DNA of 20,054 bases, from NCBI GenBank assembly GCA_018398765.1, contig JAHBMJ010001942.1, forward strand, positions 1 through 20,054. Direction: 5' to 3'. The notes beneath the pieces are model-generated. The model did no database searches, was not told where the DNA came from, and saw nothing but the letters and a program-made list of their open reading frames with translations. Below, piece after piece: positions 10,037 through 17,504 of the stretch. This stretch comes from Chromera velia. Taxonomy: Eukaryota > Sar > Chromeraceae. The translations under genes were made by a program, and so were the position numbers. How positions within the stretch are numbered: the first letter of the stretch is position 1; each line of letters begins with the position of its first letter.

Positions 10037-11518
10037 CTATTCAACGAAGAACAGTCTACATCTATTCTCTCCTGCCCCCCTGCTAAGTTCTCTGAAGAGT
10101 GCTGAGTTTCTCCTTCTAGTATGAGATGAGGAAGAAGAGGAACGTAAAAGCGGTTGATAAGGGGCGTTTGGATGGTACATAGGGGGCATCGGTTTGTCAT
10201 TGTCCTCCGAGTTAGGAGACTCGGCAGGGGAAACAGAAGTAAGGAGACTCATATGGGGGAAGTCTTGGGGAGTGAAGGGACTGATATCAGTCATCTGATG
10301 GGTCTTGAGTAGCTCTGACGGTTGAAGTCCTGCAGATTCTGAAACAGAAGGCTGACTTAGAGGGACTATGGAAGCAGCAGTGGTCACCGTGGCTGGTTGA
10401 AGTGTTGGAAGGGCAGACGGCTGAGGGACTGCAAGAGCAGCGGGGGCAGCTGGTTGAAGTGTTGAAGGGGCAGAAGGCTGAGGGGCTGCAAGAGCAGCAG
10501 GGACGGCTGGTTGAAGTGTTCAAGAGGCAGAAGGCTGAGGGACTGCGAGAGCAGCGGGGTGGCTGGTTGAAGTGTTGAAAGGGCAAAAGGCTGAGGGACT
10601 GCGAAAGCAGCGGGGGCGGCTGGTTGAAGTGTTGAAGGGGTAGAAGGCTGAGGGACCGCGAGAGTAGCGGGGGCGGCTGGTTGAAGTGTTGAAGGGGCAG
10701 AAGGCTGAGGGACTGTGAGAGCAGCGGGGGTGGCTGGTTGAAGTGTTGAAGGGGCAGAAGGCTGAGGAACTGTGGGAGCAGTGGGGGCTGTTGGGTTAGG
10801 GGCTTCATTTGAAGGAGCAGGAGGATGTGAAAGGGAAAGAGATATCATGGGTGCATCAAAAGAGTGAGATAAATAGAGAGATTCAGGGTGTGGAGGTAAA
10901 TGTGTTGAGAGACAGGTAGGAGGGTTGGCGTTTCTAGGTCCTGTTGTAGTCTCCGTGCGACTGCTGACTCTCCGTGCATCTCCAAAAGTATCTGCACTAA
11001 AGGGGAGCTCAGCTTTTTCCTGACTTCTTCTGATACTTCGTCTGTTGTCTTCAACCGCCGGGGGGTGACTTCTCATATTTCCTTGGGGTTTGACTACTCT
11101 TGCAACCTTAAAGTTTCACACAGGTACCACCAACGGTGCTGTGCTAAGTACCCGTCAGTGACAAGCAAGCCACAAGATGGGCAATGCTGCTCTTGTCTGT
11201 TTCCTCTATAACTTCGGCATCTTCTGCAAAGTCTGGTTTCTGCGTTTTCGAGGGTTGGCTGGTGTATTCCTGCACCTCTGCGTAGAGCAAGACGAACAAC
11301 TGCTCTCTGGTGAGCGAAGGTTTGGGCTCTCCAAAAAATGTTGACTTACTGTTGGTCGTTGGACAGCCGTTGCTGTGGCTCTTGTGTTGGCAACGGAAAG
11401 GGAAGAGCAGAGGAGGCGGAATTCCTCGGTCTCCCCCTTCCACGTCGGACTTCCTCGGTCTGCTGCTGTTGCTGTTGCGACTGCTGCTGCTCTGGTGGCG
11501 GGGCCTAGTATCTGACAC
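10037..11518 (-). CDS. Pro/Ser/Ala-rich protein with 19-residue tandem repeats, interrupted by a one-base defect
   Basis: I do not recognise a family. Exon 1 runs from ATG at 11518 to 11152 and reads as a Ser/Arg-rich start followed by a helix-like segment PSLTREQLFVLLYAEVQEYT. A GTACTT donor at 11151 and an AG acceptor at 11098-11097 define a 55-nt intron that joins in phase 1 to exon 2, 11096-10037. Exon 2 contains seven repeats of about 19 residues (type PQPSAPSTLQPAAPAALAV), then a Ser-rich tail ending SRGAGENRCRLFFVE. One repeat unit is 56 bp, not 57. The frame above it does not continue below it unless one base is restored; with it, both exons total 476 codons and end at the stop at 10037. 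Without it, the frame stops at 10384. A strong GTAAGT donor at 11349-11344 is an alternative splice site. The exon structure is inferred; the repeat frames are visible. Confidence 0.5.
10391..10788. repeat. 57-bp coding minisatellite, seven units
   Basis: Units start at 10391, 10448, 10505, 10561, 10618, 10675 and 10732, each opening with GGCTGGTTGAAGTGTT or a one-base variant. Six are 57 bp and the third is 56 bp (10505-10560). Fifty-seven bases equal 19 codons, so unit number can change without breaking the minus-strand frame. Confidence 0.95.
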
Positions 11519-12191
11519 CCTAGTCTATAGACATGCAGTAACATATATACTAGCAGTGTTGCGTAGAGGAATGGAAGGACCAAAGTAAGGCGGACGTGCT
11601 AGGAACAGTTCTCAAAATGCATTCCCCCCTGACATATATACTAGCTAGCATATATACAAACTCTCATATGAATGAATGAATGAATGAATATACACTGAGA
11701 AACCTACCATACTGAACGCGCGGCCAGACATGAATTCTTGGTCAATTGCAAATTAACAGACACGAAAGAGAGAGGACGTCCCTCACTCTATTGACGACTC
11801 TATCGAGTCAATTCGTTCCTCCGGCGGTTGACTTCCTGCATTTATCAGACGATGTGGACACACACACATCTAACTGTGGCCCCATGACGTGCATGCGCAT
11901 CTTTCACCGTCTGAGGTTGTGTCGAACAAGCCAACGACCTCGTGGGGACTTCCCAACAGATCTAGCCGGAGAGTGCCGCTCTTTCCGTTCAGAAGCTCCT
12001 GCCTGCCATTTAACAGCTCGACCTCAGTGGCCAACCTCAAAGTTGCAGCATCCCCCCACAAAGGTGGAATTACACATTACCACCCACCCGCCGCACCCGG
12101 CGACCACCGGCTACAGAGGGAGGAGACGCAGAAAGATGGACCAATACCTTTTCACCCCCTTTCGTACCTTCCCTTTTCGTTCTGGTCTCAT
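11519..12191. other. Intergenic region between two minus-strand genes
   Basis: It contains a GAAT tetranucleotide tract at 11670-11689 and CTAGCTAGCATATATAC-like AT-rich sequence at about 11635-11660. The part next to 12191 is probably 3' UTR of the small membrane-protein gene. A 166-codon plus-strand frame here has no family resemblance and runs antisense into that gene. Confidence 0.5.
11670..11689. repeat. (GAAT)n tetranucleotide microsatellite
   Basis: Five uninterrupted units of GAAT. Confidence 0.95.
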
Positions 12192-12533
12192 TCATGCGTT
12201 GCTGAGGTGCCGTGTCGGGTCATACTTTGTGTCGTACAGCTGGTAGATCTTTAACACGACCAAACAGACGACAGAAAGTGTCGCGTAGATACAAGCTCGA
12301 ACCATAATATCTTTTTTGGCTGCGTATTCGACCAGTGTGTCCAAGAGACCCCAAAAGCTGACAAGGCCAATGAACGCCACGGTGTACGCAAAGATGCGAA
12401 ACGGAGGGTCTGACTCTGAGTCTTTGAGGGAGTGCAACTTTCCCCCTTTGCCCTGCACATCCCCATCTGCAGCTGCAGACGCTGCAAGAAGGCCTTGTCC
12501 CTCCTCTGCGTTCTTCTCTGCGTCTTCTTTCAT
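12192..12533 (-). CDS. Small two-helix membrane protein, function unknown
   Basis: A single-exon frame of 113 residues runs from ATG at 12533 to TGA at 12192. Residues 1-44 are hydrophilic and acidic and include EGQGLL preceded by Glu, which fits an acidic dileucine sorting motif (E-x3-LL). Two hydrophobic helices follow: about 46-66 (FRIFAYTVAFIGLVSFWGLL) and about 77-97 (MVRACIYATLSVVCLVVLKI). They are joined by a short polar turn with two Lys. The tail YQLYDTKYDPTRHLSNA is polar. By the positive-inside tendency the loop and both ends are not clearly assigned. The gene is divergent from the ZZ-finger gene at 13467. I do not recognise the family; composition, length and the two-helix plan are what the sequence shows. 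Confidence 0.7.
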   Translation of the reverse strand: MKEDAEKNAEEGQGLLAASAAADGDVQGKGGKLHSLKDSESDPPFRIFAYTVAFIGLVSFWGLLDTLVEYAAKKDIMVRACIYATLSVVCLVVLKIYQLYDTKYDPTRHLSNA

Positions 12534-13466
12534 GGCAGAGGACCTACGGCAGCCGTCTCCTGAAGCACGCCTCTACGAATAATTCAAAAGAACGAAAATG
12601 CCTTCGGCAGGGCAGCCCCACTCTCACACAATGTACTCGGATGATGGCACAGACCAGCGGGGGACAGCCAGCCAGTCGCACACACGCAATCTGGATGTCA
12701 GACCCCCAATGTCTTGAAGCAACACCCGTTGAATCAGTTATGGGGGCTCCGTATCCGTAACTCTGGGACCCAATATGCAGAAAATCCGAGCAGGGTCAGC
12801 AGGAGTTTCTGTCGACTTTCAGCAGGGTCTTATGGGAGTGTGGCGTCACGGGGGACAGATGCGGTTGTGTAGTTTCATAACCCATTCCATCCCGACGATG
12901 ATCCCGTTACTTGGGCCGTAACTTGGCACCACATTCGTGTATGTACGCGTAGACGGATACACACTGTCACGCGGCGGCGGGCGGCCGCCCCGGCGGCGCG
13001 CTAATTTTTAGGGCCGGGCGTGCGCGTCGGTGCATCCATGCATGCATGACGACATGCAAAGGTCAGTCAACGAATCGAAAAACCGCGGAATTAATCGGTT
13101 TCGTTGTGGTCGGCTGAAAGTTACCCGTACGTGTCTGTCTGCATGGAAAGAGTCCTCAACAAAATTCTTTGATCCTCATTGGCAGTACACAGGGAGTGAA
13201 TTTATTGAATGTCGGTTGCACGTACAGTGGCGTACGTGTTTCGTGCTGCCTCTTAATTTTTCGCGCGAACATTGAAGGAGACCCTGGAGACGCCAGCAGT
13301 GGCCCAGCACGTCAGCATTGAAATCATCCAGCTTGCCGTGCAGGTGTGCTACTCGGCTGGATGAGGTGTTAGACTGCGTGTGTAGATTTTAAAAATCGAG
13401 AGAAAATCTTTCATCCTTTTTCTCTTCCTCTACTTCAGTTATATATATATATAACTGCTGGAAAGG
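12534..13466. promoter_or_regulatory. Divergent intergenic region, probable promoter area for both flanking genes
   Basis: This 933-bp gap separates two genes that point away from each other, so it should hold both promoters. A very GC-rich block at about 12968-13030 contains CGG/CGCC runs and a GGCGGCCGCC palindrome. A TGCATGCATG stretch lies at 13037-13046. A perfect 22-bp palindrome at 13436-13457 centres on an (AT)n core just before the ZZ-finger ATG. A long pyrimidine tract ending TTCAG at 13438 looks like a 3' splice site, so the ZZ gene may have a 5' UTR intron. No individual promoter element can be proved. Confidence 0.45.
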
Positions 13467-14387
13467 ATGATGTTCCATCCGTCCAGCGGTCGAGAAGGTG
13501 AAAGGGTCCTCTCCCAGGAGGAGAGGGCTCTATTTCGTGCATCAGGAGCAGGGGCGCCGAACACAGTGCCTCACATGCCGGTTCCGGCCGGCATGAATCA
13601 TATAATAAGCGGACGTCTCGGGGAGACTGTGGCTACCCCTCCTGTGCAACCTACCCGGCCCCCCATGGCAGACCCAAACCCGAGGTTTTGTGACGGTTGC
13701 CAATCCAACTTGAGCCTTCGACGTTTTCGCTGCCTGTGTTGCCCAGATTTCGACCTCTGCGAGACCTGTGCGCCCCTTCATCCGCAAAGCCACCCCCTTG
13801 TCTTCATCCGTTCTCCCTGGCACCAACACTGGGACCGTGTGTTTGACATGACCACTCTTGTGAATAAGGACGGCCAACCGTGTGACTTCTCAGCTCCTCC
13901 CGACCATCATATCCTCAAAGATCTGCGCAACCGCATCGACCAAATTCTGTTCAATGAACAAGAAGCGATGACGAACTTTGTGGATGCACACAGAGAACGG
14001 ACACAGAGGACCCAGGGCCTGGCCCAGGGCAGCGCGCAACCGCTACCTCAAACAGACTCCACGGCGGCGGCGGCTCTGGCCAACCCGCCTCCCGTCGCCC
14101 CGCACAGAGTCAGCTCAACGATTTCCACTCCCTCCATCTTCCCAACACCACTCTTCACCCCCCCAACATTCGACCCCACGGCTTCCCACACCTTTCCCCG
14201 CGCCAGCCCTAATCCAGCAAGCCAACCCCCGCGCCAGCCCCTGCCCCCCCCGCCTGCGATGCTTCACTTAACCAGCGGTCGAGCCGGGCAGACCACCATG
14301 CCGCCGCCGCCCTCCTTCGGAATGGGGCACTTCTCGAGCGGTCGGACAGGCCAGGACGTTCTCCAAAGGAACACTCCTCCCAAGTGA
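13467..14387 (+). CDS. ZZ-type zinc-finger protein with four MxHxxSGRxG motifs; may be the N-terminal part of a fusion
   Basis: The frame opens at ATG 13467, with an in-frame TAA at 13452-13454 upstream, and runs 306 codons to a TGA at 14385-14387. Residues 75-109 form a ZZ zinc finger: C75-x2-C78, C89-x2-C92, then DLC98-x2-C101 and H105-x3-H109. ZZ fingers bind two zinc ions and usually mediate protein contacts, for example with ubiquitin-pathway or histone-tail ligands. A motif M-x-H-x2-SGR-x-G-[EQ] occurs four times, starting at residues 2, 43, 265 and 286, bracketing the finger. Residues 175-260 are Pro/Ser/Thr-rich and probably disordered. The 66 bases to the next ATG stay in the same frame without any stop, so the TGA may not end the protein (see findings). 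A minority alternative is removal of the TGA by a 105-nt intron, 14341-14445. Confidence 0.8.
   Translation: MMFHPSSGREGERVLSQEERALFRASGAGAPNTVPHMPVPAGMNHIISGRLGETVATPPVQPTRPPMADPNPRFCDGCQSNLSLRRFRCLCCPDFDLCETCAPLHPQSHPLVFIRSPWHQHWDRVFDMTTLVNKDGQPCDFSAPPDHHILKDLRNRIDQILFNEQEAMTNFVDAHRERTQRTQGLAQGSAQPLPQTDSTAAAALANPPPVAPHRVSSTISTPSIFPTPLFTPPTFDPTASHTFPRASPNPASQPPRQPLPPPPAMLHLTSGRAGQTTMPPPPSFGMGHFSSGRTGQDVLQRNTPPK
14385..14387 (+). other. In-frame UGA between ZZ-finger and deiodinase-like domains
   Basis: The codon follows TPPK and is followed by C. Reading on in the same frame gives HSSQQPSSPPLPPSEFL and CTEDQ, then the Met codon at 14454, with no stop. It can be a true stop, a second selenocysteine or readthrough codon, or lie in an intron. 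Confidence 0.5.
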
Positions 14388-14453
14388 CACAGCAGCCAGC
14401 AACCGAGTTCCCCCCCTCTCCCTCCGTCCGAATTTCTCTGTACAGAGGATCAG

Positions 14454-15356
14454 ATGAGATGGCTGATGGAGAGCGAAAGAGAGCTTCGGCTGTCCGAAGA
14501 GGTCCAAGAAAAGTTCCGAATCCACGAAAGAGAGCCAGAGAGAGGAGAGGAGGATCATGGGAAGTCATGGCTGGAGGTGGTGGAGGAAATCCAGGAATAC
14601 CTAATCGACCAGTGTTCTCACATTCTCCCTCACCAGAAGGAAGCCGCTCTGTACCAATTTCGCATCGGTCACGTCCTCTTTCCCTCCCTTTCCGGCATAT
14701 CCATTCAATCCAAATTCAACCGTGCAGGTCCCTGTCCAGTTGCGGAGGGGACCCTCCTCTCCTCTGACATTCCCCTCGCTTCCGTCTCTTCCTTCTCCCA
14801 TCTGTGCGACACCAGTCTCTTCTCTTTCCTTGACCATCCTGGATCGAAGAGAGTCGGGATCGTCACAGGGTCTCATTCCTGACCCCCGATTCGGGCCCTC
14901 GTCCCCTTCTTGGTCTCTCTCTGTCAAGAGGCCAATCAGCAAGGGTGTGGACTCCTCTTCATCTACATCGAGGAGGCCCACGCAGAGGACGAGTGGCCCA
15001 TCAGGTCGGGGAGGTGCAACAACGGAAGGGGACCTGTGAGGGTCATGCAGACGAAAACACTGGAGTCACGCAGGGCGGCAGCTCGCGACTTCATTTCAAC
15101 CTTCTCCTTCTCGGTCCCAGTGGTCATAGACCCCCCCCCTTCTGCTCTCCCATCAGATTCCCCCCCCCCGACAGTCTCTGAGGACCCGTGCAGTCTTTCC
15201 GAGGGCCCCTTCAGTGCCGCATTCAAGCCCTGGCCCCTCCGACTGATGGTCTTCGAAGGCCGACGCCTCATCCAAGCCAGCGCCCCCCGAAGTGCCTCTG
15301 TTGAACCTCTACTGCACCCGTTTCGCGACGCGGTCCTTTACGGGCTCCAGAAGTAG
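14454..15356 (+). CDS. Iodothyronine-deiodinase-like selenoprotein (in-frame UGA read as selenocysteine)
   Basis: The frame 14454-15356 is 300 residues if the UGA at 14880-14882 (residue 143) is read as selenocysteine. It ends in TAG. The UGA sits in GIVTGSHS-U-PPIRALVPFL, which matches the deiodinase active-site pattern G-S-x-[ST]-U-P-P followed by a helix. Thirty residues on, LLFIYIEEAHAEDEWPI (167-183) is the family's most diagnostic block, including the conserved His of EEAH. TLESRRAAARDFI and a PVVID strand follow in the usual order, then PLRLMVFEGRRLI near the C-terminus. These enzymes have a thioredoxin fold; animal members remove iodine from thyroid hormones. Homologues in protists exist, with unknown substrates, so a peroxidase or other redox role is possible. 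The first 60 residues are charged and helical. Pro/Ser-rich inserts (about residues 224-245) exceed the usual length. The region upstream is in frame with the ZZ-finger gene, so the ATG at 14454 may be internal. Confidence 0.75.
14880..14882 (+). other. Selenocysteine UGA codon at the deiodinase-like active site
   Basis: TGA is followed by C and lies exactly where the deiodinase family has its catalytic Sec (or Cys). The frame is open for 142 codons before it and 157 codons after it, and the family signature continues directly across it. Other genes in the window (the RCC1-repeat and two-helix membrane proteins) end in TGA, so UGA is not generally reassigned. Confidence 0.75.
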
Positions 15357-15494
15357 ACGAAGCAATCGAAAAGCATGATTAGTCCACGAAATCACAGCAG
15401 AGGGAGGGAGAGGAGTCCGATCCCTGGGGTGTCCCCTGGCTGCGGCCCTTCTATGTTCGTCCTTTCAAGCGTGCAGATTCGCGAAGAGTGACTG

Positions 15495-15558
15495 AAGGCG
15501 TTCACGAAGCGAGGAGGGTAAACCGACCTGGAGCCTCCTCGCTGACTCCATCCGCCTT
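15495..15558 (+). promoter_or_regulatory. SECIS-like hairpin in the 3' UTR
   Basis: About 140 nt after the TAG, the RNA can fold as follows. A lower helix AAGGCG (15495-15500) pairs with CGCCTT (15553-15558). An internal loop TTCA / TCCATC follows, then a CGA (15505-15507) facing GAC (15544-15546), allowing tandem sheared G-A pairs. A perfect 10-bp upper helix AGCGAGGAGG (15508-15517) pairs with CCTCCTCGCT (15534-15543). The 16-nt apical loop has AAA at 15520-15522, twelve nt after the GA. This is the layout and spacing of a eukaryotic SECIS. The odd point is ACGA where AUGA is canonical; a GGGA variant is known from Toxoplasma, so the U position can vary. A possible CC-GG mini-stem after AAA would make it form 2. 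Confidence 0.55.
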
Positions 15559-17035
15559 TGCTTTTTGCACTATCGTGTTGATCGCATTGCTTGGGGACCA
15601 CTGTAATTCATCTCAGAATCATCTGATCGATCTGAATCAAGTGTATCAGTGCCAGACTGAGTGCTGTACCACTGTACCATCCTTCTGACTCCTTAAATTA
15701 TTTTTCAGCAGAAATGAAGGATATTCGCGGTACCGGGAATACCGTTTCAAACTAAAAATAATAGAAAGCCTGCATGACCTTTAAAATGATTCTAGCATAG
15801 GCTAGCATAAGCCAAAGCCCCCGTCAAAACTCAAAAACAGGCTTAAAGGGCTCCAACCTTGGCAAAACAGGTCCTAATTCATAATTACTTCAGTGTCTTG
15901 TATTGTTAACGTTTCTTCACAGTTTCATAAGTAAATTTAAGTTCATAAAATTTATTGATTTTTTTTCTATAACCTATGCACGATTATTATTGTTATAACA
16001 CTATACATAAAAAATTTGTATAAAAACAATTGAACAAATAAACGCATATAAAGTTATCATACACTGTCACACTCGATCATTTAAATACATTAAGAAAAAA
16101 AAAAGATTCAGAAATACATGGTTTTTAATCGTCTTACATCGTCTCTTACAGACTCGAACAGTCAAAAAATCTGAAAGGGAAAAACTCCTATACGAATTAC
16201 TAAGTTCGGATTCTTAGGGGCCATTAGGAACTCGCTAGGGAACTCGTACATTAGGCTGGGGCTAGGGCTGGGGTCGGTTGGCTGCCCCCAGCCGTGGGCG
16301 GTGTGGGGCCCCAGCCCCCCGCCACGGACTGCATGGTGGTGTGCGTACAGTGCGCGCTTAGACATCGACTTATATAATTCGCTGTGTACATGTAAATACT
16401 CGAACGATGGTTTCCTTCCATAGCTATACTTACTTCATATATTCGATAGGATGTATATATCCAGTACACCTTTCCATCTATATTAGATGGCATCTCATGT
16501 TGGGATGCTGCATGTACGGTTTGCGTGGATTCCGATCTCTCCATATATATACTGATACTTAATAGCCACCATGTATTAATATATGTGCCGGATTCGCAAC
16601 GGGAACTCTGTCGATGATCAACAATCTTTTGATCGGTGTTGCGTAGGAAAGTTCAACACGTACATCGATCTTCGTAGGCTCTCCATGCACATGATTTCAG
16701 AGCGCCTTCCAATTCTTCAGTGCTGCAGTTCGATTCAAGGCCCCTGAGTCTCCTTTTCTATGTGTATATACGTATCCGATTGAAGATAAATTGCGCAGTT
16801 GTTCTGATGTCTCTTTTTCTCTTTGCCGCTCACTCTCGGCAAGCATGGGGCTTCGCACGTTGCTGTCATAGCCCAGGTTAGCACACCTCCATCATCAGCT
16901 CTTCATGATGTTCTGTTCTCCTTCTTTCGATTTATTTGCTACATTCTTTATCCCTATTCCCATCTCCTTTACGTGCGCGCGTGCAGAAGGGCATGCAAAC
17001 TGCATCGCTTGAGGATCACGTTGGGTGCGTCTGGC
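15559..17035. other. Intergenic region without a supported gene
   Basis: AT-rich from about 15690 to 16200, with no coding frame of note. A GC-rich patch at 16254-16323 contains GGCTGGGG and CCCCAGCC arms that can form a hairpin. TATATA runs recur at 16450-16550. The stretch 16800-17035 has a pyrimidine-rich part and a 113-codon frame with no recognisable content. Confidence 0.5.
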
Positions 17036-17043
17036 GTTTTTTT

Positions 17044-17496
17044 GCATGCCGGGCGTAAGTGGGGTGCTTTTTACCCCCCTAAAGCGGCGCATTTCCGCAA
17101 AAAACTCGTTCTCATAATTGGTAAGGAGTTAAAAGCTGAAACTTTATGTAAGAAGACGTTGTAACGATAGAAAAAGAACTATGGAACAGATTTTTTATAT
17201 CATTTCTAGAAATATAGGCTGCTATACAAATTTTTTGATTTTTAAGCCATTTTTTAACGGTTCCTAATAGTAAGAAAAACGGTATGAAACTCACAAAATT
17301 TGTATAGCAGCCTATGTTTCTAGAAATGATATAAAAAATCTATTTCATAGTTCTTTTTCTATCGTTATAATGTCTTCTTACACAAAGTTTCAGCTTCTAA
17401 CTCCTTACCAATTATGAGAACGGGTTTTTTGTGGAAAAGCGCCGGTCTCCTATGTAGAGGGGGGGGTAAAAAGCACCCCACTCACCCCCGGCATGC
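17044..17496. mobile_element. Foldback (long inverted-repeat) element, 453 bp
   Basis: Arms of about 210 bp run 17044-17255 and 17285-17496. They share GCATGCCGGG at the tips, then GTGGGGTGCTTTTTACCCCC, then long near-identical tracts such as CTCATAATTGGTAAGGAGTT and TATCATTTCTAGAAA. A central 30-nt loop separates them. The right arm has roughly 12-15 extra bases next to its G-run. The flanks GTTTTTTT (17036-17043) and GTTTTTAT (17497-17504) match at seven of eight positions and may be a target duplication, though a T-run makes this weak. There is no open frame of coding value. Confidence 0.75.
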
Positions 17497-17504
17497 GTTT
17501 TTAT

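Noticed and set aside
10391-10788. CRISPR array
   Set aside because: Units are contiguous 57-bp copies without unique spacers, in a eukaryotic coding frame.
11746-12246. Plus-strand frame of 166 codons
   Set aside because: It overlaps the two-helix membrane gene in antisense and has no recognisable motif; its composition follows the GC-rich DNA.
13178-13205. HWQYT peptide and TGGCAGTACACA word shared with the minus strand near 17795-17815, considered as a dispersed repeat
   Set aside because: The identity is 12-14 bases and does not extend. Several matches of that length are expected by chance in 20 kb on both strands.
13436-13457. AT palindrome as a TATA box for the ZZ-finger gene
   Set aside because: It is only about 10 bases before the ATG, leaving almost no 5' UTR, and the TTCAG before it suggests a splice acceptor instead.
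15374-15377. ATGA at 15374 and at 15706 as the SECIS core
   Set aside because: Neither is followed by a 10-13-bp helix with an AA loop and an opposing GA, unlike the hairpin at 15495-15558.
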